The notes below the pieces were generated by a model, which saw nothing but the letters and a program-made list of their open reading frames with translations, had not been told where the DNA came from and did not search any database. A DNA stretch of 64,000 nucleotides from Antedon mediterranea (taxonomy: Eukaryota; Echinodermata; Crinoidea; Comatulida; Antedonidae): the NCBI RefSeq assembly GCF_964355755.1, contig NC_092679.1:22320432-22384431 (forward strand), written 5' to 3'. The translations under genes were made by a program, and so were the position numbers. Shown in pieces: positions 44,782 through 56,600 of this stretch. The stretch's first letter is position 1. Each line of letters starts with the position of its first letter.

Positions 44782-47700
44782 TCAACCCTTGTTTGCTTCT
44801 ATCTTTTGTCCAGGATCTAGTCCATAGCAAACCCTACCGTCTTGCATAGATGCCCAAGCCATTCTTATAGTTGTAAATGACATTCCAATATCACCTTGGT
44901 TACTGACAACAATTACTCCTCCTGACCCTTGAACTTTTGTGGTCATGTATGATAGTGCTTTTTCAGCTGCATCTTGAGGACTCAAACCTACGGAGTACAA
45001 ATTTAGTATTTTTATAATGTAAAAATAGGATTTAATATTGAGTAGGTCACTCTAGACGGTAATTATAAAAATATTTTGACACACATGGTGTGTCATACTT
45101 ATACTTGAGCTGAAATTCAGGCTTAAACATAATGACAAATCACAGCCATGTTACAAATCCTGGCCATGTGTCAAATCCATGTGCCAAATCCCGGCCATGT
45201 GACAAATCCTGGCCATGTGACAAATCCTGGTCATGTGACAAATCCTGGCCATGTGACAAATCGTAATCATGTGACAAATCCTTACCTTGTTCCATGTGTG
45301 CAATGATAGTTCTACAAAGCGTCACTCGGCTGATAGACTCCCCATGTCCAGTTGATGATACTGCACCAAAGTTATTGTCACAGTATGCCCCACATCCTGA
45401 CAAAAAATAATGTATTCGCATCATTTTTAAATACAGTCAACACTGGCAGAGCATGGGTAAATACTAGTGTACCTGATCTACACTATCAAACTTTAATGTG
45501 ACAAAAAAATGTTATGTGCCCATGAACATGATGATGTCATATCACTACCATACAGTATTTGGGCAAATCACACCTTTTTTGTCAAACTAGTTTGATAGTG
45601 TAGACAGAGCTTTAATAATTGCAATTAAATCATAATTTCTTTTTCAAAAATCTATTAATAATACAGTACCTATCAATGGACTATCTCCAACTCGTCCCAC
45701 TCGCTTTCCCGTGATGCCGCCGGTTGACGTTGCACAAGCAACGTTTCCTGACGCATCAACTGCTACAGCTCCAACAGTGTCATGACATTTCCTAACAAAT
45801 TACCAAAATTAAATTATTTTCCACAATAATTATAAAGTTTGTGGTACACTATGCATTCCTTAAAAGGAAGTAAGAAAAACAAAAAAATATCTCCTAATAT
45901 TCTATAAGTTTCTTTTATCTTACACCTACACACAAAAACCATGATTGGCCATCAAAATGGACAATTATACACTCTACTCTACATACCATTCTCTAAAAAA
46001 GATGTTCCTATTGACTCAGGATATTGTTACAAGGTGTTGTCCCCTAATTAGAGGTTTCACTTACCCTTGTCTAAACTGGTCACTGACTGTTACGCTATAT
46101 TTGTTATATTTCCTTGACATTTCCAGTGATTTTTCACAAACTAGCTCATCTGTGTTCACTTGTTCGATCCCTTGTTCCGTAGCAAATTGATTGGCACCTT
46201 TAGCGGCAAGTAACGTATGATCCGTCTGTAAAAGAAAGCGTGATAAGAAAGTGAGAAACTGGAAAGAGATCATAAAAAAATATCTAGTTTGATAGTGTAG
46301 ACAGAGCTATAACAGGTGTTTATTTGTGTTTCAATAGATAAAGAGCATGTGAACATAGCTTATACCTTTTCCATAACTAATCTTGCTAATGATACTGGGT
46401 TTTTTATGTTTTGTACACACGTCACTGCTCCTGATTGTAGGTTTTTCCCTTCCATAATAATGGCATCCATTTCAACATCACCTTCAATATTCAAAGCAGA
46501 CCCAGTGCCTGTAAAAAAGATTAACACGTTATTTTATGTGTAAAGCTCAAATTTTATGCCTATGTGCCTATATATGGGCATATCACTACCATATTTTGGC
46601 ATATCCCTACCATATTTAGGCACACCACTCTTTTTTGTCAGACTAGTTTGATAGTGTACAGCCAGTATTCAAATTTAAACTGTTGACAGTGTGCCTATAC
46701 TGATATGATATGATATGATAACTTTATTTCGTCCACATAGGAAAATATTTTGAGTGCTTTTCACAAAATTGTACAAAAATATATAAAAACGTTTCATATA
46801 AAAAATAATTAATTACAATATTTAAAAACACTATATATTATTTAACAATGTACAAGTATGAACATAAGAACATATTCTGTAATTGTCTATAGACACATAC
46901 TGTAGAACTAGTCGCATGGATGAAAACATTACATAAGACACAGTCAACTGTACAGATAGATAGTAGTCAACTGTACCAATAGCTAGTAGTCAACTGTACA
47001 GATAGATAGTAGTCAACTGTACAGATAGATAGTAGTCAACTGTACAGATAGATAGGTCAGTCAACTGTACAGATAGATAGGTTAGTCAACTGTACAGATA
47101 GATAGTAGTCAACGGTACAGATAGATAGGTTAGTCAACTGTACAGATAGATAGGTCAGTCAACTGTACAGATAGATAGTAGTCAACGGTACAGATAGATA
47201 GGTTAGTCAACTGTACAGATAGATAGGTCAGTCAACTGTACAGATAGATAGGTTAGTCAACTGTACAGATAGATAGTAGTCAACGGTACAGATAGATAGG
47301 TTAGTCAACTGTACAGATAGATAGATTAGTTGTCAACTGTACAGATAGATAGTTAGTAGTCAACTGCATAGATAGATAGGTTAGTCAACTGTACAGATAT
47401 AGTAGTCAACGATACAGATAGATAGTAGTCAACTGCATAGATAGATAGTAGTCAACGATACAGATAGATAGGTTAGTCAACTGCATAGATAGATAGGTTA
47501 GTCAACTGTACAGATAGATAGTAGTCAACTGTACAGATAGATAGTAGTCAACTGTACAGATAGATAGTAGTCAACGGTACAGATAGATAGGTTAGTCAAC
47601 TGCATAGATAGATAGGTCAGTCAACGGTACAGATAGATAGTAGTCAACTGTACAGATAGATAGTAGTCAACGATACAGATAGATAGTAGTCAACTGCATA

Positions 47701-48895
47701 GATAGATAGTAGTCAACTGTGCAGATTGATAGTAGTCAACTGTACAGATAGATAGGTCAGTCAACTGCATAGATAGATAGGTCAGTCAACTGCATAGATA
47801 GATAGGTCAGTCAACGGTACAGATAGATAGGTCAGTCAACTGTACAGATAGATAGGTTAGTCAACGATACAGATAGATAGGTTAGTCAACGATACAGATA
47901 GATAGGTTAGTCAACGATACAGATAGATAGTAGTCAACTGTACAGATAGATAGTAGTCAACTGTACAGATAGATAGTAGTCAATGGTACAGATAGATAGG
48001 TTAGTCAACTGTACAGATAGATAGATTAGTCGTCAACTGTACAGATAGATAGTTAGTAGTCAACTGTACAGATAGATAGGTTAGTCAACTGTACATGATA
48101 GACAGTAGTCAACTGTACAGATAGATAGTAGTCAACGGTACAGATAGATAGATTAGTCAACTGTACAGATAGATAGTTAGTAGTCAACTGTACAGATAGA
48201 TAGTAGTCAACGGTACAGATAGATAGGTTAGTCAACTGTACAGATAGATAGTAGTCAACTGTACAGATAGATAGTAGTCAACTGTACAGATAGATAGTAG
48301 TCAACTGTACAGATAGATAGATTAGTCGTCAACTGTACAGATAGATAGTTAGTAGTCAACTGTACAGATAGATAGATAGTAGTCAATTGTACAGATAGAA
48401 GTAGTGAACTGTACAGATAGATAGTTAGTAGTCAACTGTACAGATAGATAGTTAGTAGTCAATTGTACAGATAGAAGTAGTCAACTGTACAGATAGATAG
48501 TTAGTAGTCAACTGTACAGATAGATAGTTAGTAGTCAATTGTACAGATAGAAATGAATAAATTACATGTTCAGTTGACTGTTGTTCACAACATAAAGACA
48601 GTTAATTTATGAAAATAAAAAAATAAAGAACCTAAAATTAAACTGTGATTATATACCGTATATTAATTAATTTACCTGCATTGAACGTTGGATCATTTTC
48701 CAAGTAACGGACCGCTTCCTCGACGGCATCAACGGCAGATTCATTGCGACAGAGAACCTCATAACCTTTCTTTACAGCTTCCTGTACTCCATTGACGTAA
48801 GGCTTGCTTACACTATCAGGAATTGTCCATGCTCCTCCATGTACCAATACAGTAGGCTGAATCCGTTTGCATTTCTTTGTACATGTCTCTGTCAT
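44782..48895 (-). CDS. ASRGL1: Isoaspartyl peptidase/L-asparaginase (ASRGL1-like), Ntn hydrolase
   Basis: Type III asparaginase that removes isoaspartyl residues from peptides and hydrolyses asparagine; made as a precursor that self-cleaves before a Thr. Exons: 48676-48895, 46366-46508, 46065-46225, 45670-45791, 45286-45396, 44782-44987; 963 nt, 320 aa. Seen: VLVHGGAW near the N-terminus, [29 protein letters not shown], the autocleavage site [10 protein letters not shown] with nucleophile Thr180, [22 protein letters not shown] and STGHGES. All catalytic-loop motifs are kept, so activity is expected. Length is close to human ASRGL1 (308 aa). The acceptor of the first coding exon (48908) lies 13 nt before the ATG, so a non-coding or separate upstream exon must exist. 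Confidence 0.92.
45148..45282. repeat. 18-bp minisatellite at the 5' splice site of ASRGL1 intron 5
   Basis: Minus-strand unit GATTTGTCACATGGCCAG, about 7 copies, starting at the donor itself (exon 5 ends 45286; intron begins GTAAGGATTTGTCACATG). Confidence 0.75.
45473..45613. mobile_element. MITE-1 copy (ASRGL1 intron 4)
   Basis: CTACACTATCAAACTTTAAT at the left, TTTGATAGTGTAGACAGAGC at the right. Confidence 0.7.
46541..46662. mobile_element. MITE-1 copy (ASRGL1 intron 1)
   Basis: Internal GGGCATATCACTACCATATT modules and right arm AGACTAGTTTGATAGTGTAC; left arm decayed. A separate right-arm scrap lies at 46286-46312. Confidence 0.6.
46880..48550. repeat. Large satellite (TCAACTGTACAGATAGATAG) in ASRGL1 intron 1
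   Basis: About 1.67 kb of 20-27 bp units with the core GTCAACTGTACAGATAGATAG and linkers TAG, GTTA, GTCA or TTAGTAG. Core variants are ACGGTACAG, ACGATACAG and ACTGCATAG. It fills most of the intron; frames through it are repeat artefacts. Confidence 0.9.
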
Positions 48896-48908
48896 ATTGT
48901 GGCTTTAA

Positions 48909-49750
48909 CTGCAACAGTTATTTGTAAACAAAATTAAATAATTTATATAAATTATGCTGAAGCTCATAATACAGTAGTAAGGTGGCAAGCATGTAATAAC
49001 ATAGTTACCAACCAGAGAGATTTGAAATTTGTGACTCAACCATCCATGTATGTAAGGCTACAGCAGATTAATTAGGCACTTTGTTGAACGTATATATCTG
49101 GAGTGTTGATTGCCAATACCAGGTCTTTAAAATTGCAACACGGCTGATTTTCTCCCATAATTTTTGGTTAACACAAGTTTACATGCACATCACACTTCAT
49201 GCCTTGCTATATCTACTGTACTAGAGAGAGCAGCCTGGTCAGATTTGCATGGCCGCTGCACCAATTAAGTTTAATTATGTATTAATAACAGTGAGCTAGT
49301 TCCGCTTCGCACCAGTCTTTTATTTCAACTTCAATATTACTCCATGATACAACTCATGTGCGAAACAGAACCAACTACGCCTAGACCTATCCTATATAGG
49401 CCTAGGCTTATTTATATTAAACATAATATTAAATAATAATTAATATTAATAATGAATAGGCTTGGACTTGCGGAACCTTTTTAATATTATTAATTTAATT
49501 TGAATGCATTTTTTAATTGATTTCTCTTAAAAAATAAATTATTAATTAGTGCTAAAAAATGATCACGCATAATATAGATAGATCATGAATATGTTTGAGT
49601 TTAGGGTAGGCCCTACCGCGTGTATACAAGCCTAGGCCTACTTTACTCTACTCTGTAGTTTCACCGTCAAGTCACACAGCCCGGGGTTTTCCCAACTTAT
49701 GCAGTTCGCTTGGCCTAGCAGCCATATAGGTAGCCTACTTACGTCTGACT
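48909..49750. other. Interval between MTLN-like ORF and ASRGL1 first coding exon
   Basis: AT-rich, with TAGGCCTA patches. Bounded by a consensus donor at 49738 (CAGAC|GTAAGT on the minus strand) and the ASRGL1 acceptor at 48909-48910, so it may be an intron. A minus-strand AATAAA at 49319-49324 would allow an independent MTLN transcript instead. Confidence 0.5.
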
Positions 49751-49933
49751 TTATAGTGAATCAATTTGATTGCTAACGCCTTTAATTTGTTTTGATAATT
49801 CAAATCGCTTGTTTTGTAATCTCTTCTTTCTCCAACTGAATATCTTGTATCCCAATACTGTTCCGACTCCAACTCCAATACTAAAACTTAAAATAACAAC
49901 AATGGACAGCCGTTTACCAGAAACTTCGGCCAT
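49751..49933 (-). CDS. MTLN: Mitoregulin-like micropeptide (60 aa)
   Basis: Single-pass mitochondrial micropeptide; in vertebrates it sits in mitochondrial membranes and supports fatty-acid oxidation and respiratory-complex assembly. The frame starts MAEVSGKRLSIVV, has one hydrophobic helix with small residues (about 9-29), then SWRKKRLQNK and a polar helix ending QIDSL. Human mitoregulin (56 aa) likewise starts MADVS, has one helix and then WRKRRLQDK. The ATG at 49933 has an excellent context (AACATGG). The frame stays open upstream to 49981, but the MAEVS start fits the family. The assignment rests on motif order and matching length in a very short protein. A donor 13 nt after the stop (49739/49738) points to splicing toward ASRGL1. 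Confidence 0.8.
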   Translation of the reverse strand: MAEVSGKRLSIVVILSFSIGVGVGTVLGYKIFSWRKKRLQNKRFELSKQIKGVSNQIDSL

Positions 49934-51114
49934 GTTTCGTGAATTTTGCGAAAGGCCTGGTATGGAACGCCAAAACCGCATTTAGAAAAGTGATAATGAA
50001 TACAAAAGGGGAGTACACTAGATATTTAATGTACTCCCAATGTGCAGTTTCAATAAAGTAAACAACGTTGCTTGTTAACAACATCACCAATCATACTGAT
50101 ACACTGTCGTCGACAACATATATCCAAAAAAATATTAGTCTTATTTGCTTTCACCATTTTTTTTATTCCAATATGCTGGGTTATACAGACCATTGATGCA
50201 TAAATTACTTATACATACATGTGCATTTGTAAAGTTAATTATCTTAGCGAATAGTTATCTAACCTTTTACGGAAAATAGAAGTACATTTTTAGTAAATAC
50301 ATATATTATCATTTTACTCAAAAGCAGAGGAAACAACAATATGTAGCCATGTGCACAAATTATTGTGTTTTTACAATTTCAATGTTATGCAAATGCTCAA
50401 TAAGGTTCGTTTCCTCAGCTTATAAAAAACTTGAAATATTGTGCAGCCTGGAAAGGAATTTATGTTCCTTTTAACTCCTGCGAATTGCAATTTGGCAAAC
50501 TTGACTTTACGGTATATAACAAATTTTCCTCATTTTCAGAAAACCAAATTATCATTCTTTTTAAGGAGAAACATAACAGTTTATAATAGCTAGAGTGAGC
50601 ATGCTCCCTATCTATATTTCGCGTGCCGATTTTCGGGGCCTCAACACAAACTCGTTTAAAAATTAATCTTGTATAATTTTCAACAACTTATTTCTGACAA
50701 GAATATTTTCGATTGTGTATTTTAACAAAGTTTTTTAACACGATGATTTATTATTCACCTTTGACCTTTGTTGCTCACTCTAATACTTTTATTATAATTA
50801 GGCACAAACATAATTATTGAATTCTCAAAACATTTTGAGCTTAATGTAATACTATACAACAATGGCACAGTACCATTGAGACAAAGCTCAATGAGAATGT
50901 ATGCATGCTGCAGAGTACCCTCATAAAATATGTACACTCTCTGTATACAAAACAGTGCCCCCGTGGTATTCTGTCGCATGAGGACGTATTAGGATACCAT
51001 CGTCATGTCAAATCCAGTAATATTTCTGGTAAACATGCGAAATTTGACAGCAGACAGCAAAATATCGTAGAAACGGGCACTAACATGACTGAGACACGTT
51101 GGTGCACGTAGATA

Positions 51115-51700
51115 CTAAATCAACAACATCGTTCACTTAACACCAATTAACAACATCGTTCACTTAACACCAATTAACAACATCGTTTCAGTTAACTAAT
51201 CACAGTGTGGAGAGCGTAGACACCAATTAACAATATGGTTTCAGTTAACTTCTAAGGCTCTCATCACAGTGGTGCAGTTAGACACCAACATTATGGTTTC
51301 AGTTAACTTCTAAGGCGCTCATCACTTGGTGAGCGTAGACACCAATTACGACATCATTTCAGTAAACTTTTAAGGCGCTCATCACAGTGGTGCAGTTAGA
51401 AACCAACTTTATGGTTTCAGTTAACTTGTAAGGCGCTCATCACAGTGGTGCAGTTAGAAACCAACTTTATGGTTTCAGTTAACTTTTAAGGCGCTCATCA
51501 CAGTGGTGCAGTTAGAAACCAACTTTATGGTTTCAGTTAACTTGTAAGGCGCTCATCACAGTGGTGCAGTTAGAAACCAAATTTATGGTTTCAGTTAACT
51601 TGTAAGGCGCTCATCACAGTGGTGCAGTTAGAAACCAACTTTATGGTTCAGTTAACTTCTAAGGCGCTCATCACAGTGGCGCAATTAGACACCAACACCT
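51115..51700. repeat. 59-bp tandem repeat
   Basis: Roughly 8-9 units with the core AAGGCGCTCATCACAGTGG and ATGGTTTCAGTTAACTT. The left units are shorter and more diverged (CAATTAACAACATCGTT), so the array shows a gradient of homogenisation toward the right. Confidence 0.8.
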
Positions 51701-51802
51701 TTTCAAGATAATTATCTCCATTAAGATATCAAATTATGTAGTTACTTTCAAACTCTTCTTAATAATCTTAAACATTAAAAGGCATACAATAGCAATACCA
51801 TC

Positions 51803-51889
51803 AAAGCTTGGTTCTCACTAGGACTCAACTGTAATGTGATTGGTCAAATTACATGTACATCGTTGCGTTGCGTGTGAACCAAGCTTAAA
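51803..51889. mobile_element. MITE-3 element (short, near-palindromic)
   Basis: AAAGCTTGGTTCTCACTAGG at the left and GCGTGTGAACCAAGCTTAA at the right. Confidence 0.55.
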
Positions 51890-53282
51890 GTTGTGCAGTA
51901 TAGTGTGCACCTTTCTAAACAAGCTTTTGAAATCTGGCATTGCCATTACAAACTTATTACAACTAAATGTATTTATATATCATGCTCAAATGATTTGTTA
52001 CTCTTTTTCCTGGTTGACCTTTGACCTTGTACAGGTGACAATTTGTGTGAACTTTGTATCTACATTTTTTGTGATTACCGTTCCATATGTTTTGTCTGTT
52101 TTCCGCCAAACCAAGGACAAAGTTTTTTTAAAAATTATTTACACAATATACATTGTATATAGAAGAAAGTTATTTACAATAAATTTTACAGTTTCAAAAA
52201 CAATCTATCAAGTTAGAATTTTGTATTTACAAAAGAGGGGTAATAATCAATTGGATTCTTTGACTGGTATTTATCAATATTTTCACTTAAGTCAAATTAG
52301 TTAATCTGTGCTTAAGTGAAATACTGAGGCTTATTTTAAGGAATGGACTTTTAATCGATTTATATACAATAATATGCCCAAATATTTACGTAGGTTATTT
52401 TGAAAACTGACTAATAAGCAAAATCTTTTACTTGAAATCATATTTTCCTGCGGACCCTTTTCCTGGTAATTTAGGATGTGAACTTTTTGAATTTAGCATA
52501 AAAATAAGCATGCTGGTACATTTGACAGAAGACAATTTTTCGATTACAATTTCGGGTCTCAAGAAAATTAAGAAAGTTGCATGCCGTATGTTTTGTATCC
52601 ATTTAAGACTTTAATTATTGGCCAAATAAAATAAAAAAATAAAAAACAGAAATGTTTGAATTTTTGGTTTAGGCATGCATGAATGAATTTCTCAAAAAGG
52701 TTTATGAAATTTTAAATCTATCAATAAACTATTTACAATTACCATAGCAAAATTATGTACAATATTTAAACTGCTATACCAACATCAATATAAGTAAAAA
52801 GTGAACATTTCTTTTATATTTACTTAATAATCTCTACAAAATTCCTTTAAAAATTGTTCAATTTACATGTATTTTAAAATTTTCAATATCATCAATAAGT
52901 TTTCTCTAAAAAATGTCCACTTTTTAAACTATGTATTTACAATATATATAAAGCAATGACGTATCCAGAACCAAAACCAAAAAATTAAAATTTCTCGAGC
53001 ATAATTTCATTTTAAAAACAATAAAAAAAGCTTATGTGGTTTTGGATCAGCGTAAGTTTAGCCTAACTTATTCTAGACTTTTTTTAAAAGATGCTCGAGA
53101 AATGACTGGACACGTCACAAAATGGTGAAAGCATTTTTTTTGTTTTCCAAATATGAGTTGTACATTTATACAGTTTTACTAATGTATATCAAATTTGTAC
53201 AATAGTAAAAATATTGTTTAAAAAATACCATAAAATAAATTGTATTTTTTTGGAGATCAATTTTCATCACATTATTTCAGCA

Positions 53283-53480
53283 TTATCGTTGGGCGGTTGG
53301 GGGTGGAGAGGGAAGGGTTAGAGGGGGAAATGGGAGAGGTATGTGAGGGTATGGAAAAGAGAGGAAGGAGGGTGGGAAGAATTGGGGAGGTGAGGGAAAG
53401 GGAAGACAGAAAGTAAGGGGGAATAGGAAACGATGGAGGAAGAAAAGCATGACATTTGAGGAAAAGAGACAAGAAAGAGG
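53283..53480 (+). repeat. Polypurine tract (polypyrimidine in the Rel 3' UTR)
   Basis: About 190 nt almost only G and A on the plus strand, with many GGGAGG/GGGAAG runs. It starts about 140 nt 3' of the Rel stop, so the Rel mRNA would carry a C/U-rich tract. Confidence 0.7.
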
Positions 53481-53622
53481 TTGCTTGTCATAGAAAAGGG
53501 ACTACAATAGATAACTCTTATATCAACCTATCACAGCGTTACGACTTTCTCCTCCACTGCCTCTCTCTTTGCTCCTCTCCACCCAATCCAACCACCATGG
53601 GCCTGATGTAGATGGTCAAGCT

Positions 53623-56600
53623 CTACATAGTGGCACCACTATTGCTTTGGATGTCTTGTACTTGACCAATATCAATGCTATTAAACACTGGAATATTCAG
53701 AGAGTCATGAACATCCTCCATGATATAATCATCTCCCACTCTATTCTCATCGACCGCAGGTAGCTGCCTTTCTTGGGACTGCAGGATTTGTTGCTGCAGA
53801 AGAGCAATATCAGCTTCATTCATAAAAGTGGATAGACTTGGAAGGGCATCACTTTCAGCTATGACGTCAACGTCGCCCCCATTCAAAATCTGCTGCATGG
53901 CTGCCTCGATGTCAGAAGCGTTTCCAACAGCCATATTGCTGCTTGGTACTTCCTCAACAACAACATTTTGGTATCCATCCGACATCGGGCCAAGAATATC
54001 AAACACTCCTTTAACTGTATCCATAGGACTTGCAACGGACACTGGGGTTACAAAACTACTGCTAGCGGCTAGATTGTATGGGGAACACATATCCAAATTC
54101 ATAGTAACTCCCGACTCGTCTATCGGATTCGAAGGTTCCCCTCCTAAGTTGAATTGAACATCGGCATCGTCAATTCCCTTGCCGGGCGACTGAAAATTGA
54201 AGATTCCGCTTGAAGAATCAATAGTTGACAACGATCCCTGTTCGATTACTTTGCCTGTGTTACCACTGGCACTGGAGTAAAACTTTTCGGTAGGCAGCAT
54301 GTTCGGAACTGCTTCTGCAGGCGCTTTTCCTTGCGATGACGAAGCTGTAGATCGTCGTGCAACTGTGAAAAAAATAATTTATAATTTACCCAAATTCTTT
54401 TATATTGTATTAAAACATAAACACTCATTTACCAGAGTCAACCCAATAGTATATTCAAAGGGGAATTACTGCTTTAAAATTAAAATTTTGAATATAAAAT
54501 ATAATTGGCGATCACATTAATACTATTTTCCCGATGAGGGCACTGAAGCAGAACAAACGACAATCTCGTACTACAAGAAATCGAAGGCGTGAAGCCGAAA
54601 GCAAAAAGCTAGCAACCACACAGTGAGTTAACTACGCATTGGTTAAGCGAGATACCAACCCGATTTTCGAACACCGTGTTCGAAGGTGGGCAGTACTTCG
54701 CTTAATCGATGCCTATTTTAACCAACTGTGCCAAACTAGCGTTTTGCAATCAACCTACCATGTCTTTTCAATTTTTCTTTCACGTTCATTGTGGCTTTTT
54801 CACGACTTGTTGGTCCAGGTTTTGAAAAACGACAAGATGAAATTTTGAAATTTTCAGCTATTAATAAATAAAAATAAGAAATGCGATAGGTATAAATTTA
54901 ATTCACATTAAAATGGTTTGCCGTGCGCCATGTAATTCCTAAAAAAGGAAGTACGTAAAGTTGAGACTGCCTCATTGTTTTTGCCGTGGTACAAGAACCG
55001 AAACGTCAAACATTATCAACTTTACTTACTTAGTTCAGAGGAATTAAATGCTGTACTTTCCTAGTGTTTATAAGTTCTACAAAACCTGTAAAGCTCTGTC
55101 CACACTATCAAACTTTATGTGACAAAAAGAATGTGATGTGGTCATATATGGACATGATGATGTCATATCACTACCATATTAGGGAATATCACTACCACAT
55201 TTGGGCACATCACACTTTTTTTAACATGCAATTTCACGAAATAGTTTGATAGTGTAGACAGAGCTTAAAACATACCCCTAGCCAAAAAGTTACACATGAC
55301 CTGCAGTGGAATGACCATTATGTATACAAGGCAGAAATAGAGGTCAAAATGTAGCGCCCTCACTTGCCTTTCACAGCTCCATAAGCTTACCATGACTATG
55401 GTGAATCATTGTATTTTCCTATGCCTTACCACGCCCCTTAAGTCTTTGTTTAGGGAAGTATGCAAGTGCCCTAGGACTATATTGTCTAATATTTTAGTGT
55501 GCAAAAACAAACCTAGTACTCTCCGAGTAGTCACGGAGTCACACAATCGTATGGGAACAATAGTAAAATTCTGTCTTGGTAAGACCGAAATGAGGTTTAA
55601 AAATATTCTTATCTAAGGTTATTAATAATATAGCTATAATATAGATATAGCTTTAATTTTTATATTTTACTGTATAAAGAATAGACAAAACAATCTTACC
55701 TTTTGGCTGCATGCCATCTTGATGCATATAGCTCTCATAACAAGGTTGATTCCGTTTTCGCTTCTGACCAATTTTATGAGGATCTAGAAAAAAAAATTTA
55801 ATGAAAGCAAGTTATGTTAAATAATTCATTAACAGATATGATACGTTTGTTATGATGTCTCATAAAACATTCATCAAACATTTATGGACAAAATACTAGT
55901 TCTGTCAACTTTATGCCCTCTTAAGCCCAGTCTACGCTATCAAACTTTATGTGAAACAAAATGTGATGTGCCCATATATGGACATGATGATGTCATATCA
56001 CTACCATATTTGGGTATATCACTACCATTTTCGGACCCATCACACTTTTTTTGTCAAACTAGTTTGATAGTGTAGACAGAGCTTTACTCCTGACAAGACT
56101 GAGGCGTATTGATCAATACGTCGACATAGATTGTCGATGGTATACTAACCTGGTTCTTCTGGGGTGTAAATAAGGTCCATTTCCTGGCTTTCCTCTTTAT
56201 CAGAGGGCCTAATCAACTTGAACCTAACTTTCTTTGGTTGTTGAATGTTCAAGTCCTTGTATGCTGGTATTTTACATACTATCGCTACCTACATGGAGAC
56301 AAAAAAGAAATAATATTAATAATGGATTGAACTTGACTAAGGGTCTGTCTACACTATGGAACTAGTTTGCCAAAAAGTGTGATGTGTCCAAATATGGTAG
56401 TGAAATGCCCAAATATGGTAGTGAAATGACATAGTCATGTCCATATATGGACACATTACAATTTGTTGTCATCTAAAGTATTATAGTGCAAGACAGAGAT
56501 TTATATTCAGGCCTAAACACAACATTTTTAAACAACTACACTAGTTTTCAAGTGTGCGCTAAATAAAACAATTAGCCGACATTTGCCTTGACTAAGAGAG

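Larger units (their letters stand above)
49934..53622. other. Intergenic region between MTLN-like ORF and Rel gene
   Basis: Contains the MTLN/ASRGL1 upstream region, a 59-bp tandem repeat (51115-51700), a MITE-3 element (51803-51889) and the Rel 3' UTR with a long purine/pyrimidine tract (53283-53480). Frames such as 51840-52304 lack recognisable domains. Confidence 0.5.

Noticed and set aside
45140-45424. 94-codon minus frame with [11 protein letters not shown] repeats
   Set aside because: Reads through the ASRGL1 exon 5 donor into the 18-bp minisatellite.
46880-48550. CRISPR-like array or repetitive protein (frame 48053-48235)
   Set aside because: Microsatellite-type units with variable linkers; frames are repeat artefacts.
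51840-52304. 154-codon plus frame
   Set aside because: AT-rich sequence starting inside a MITE-3 end, no domain, no splice or neighbour support.
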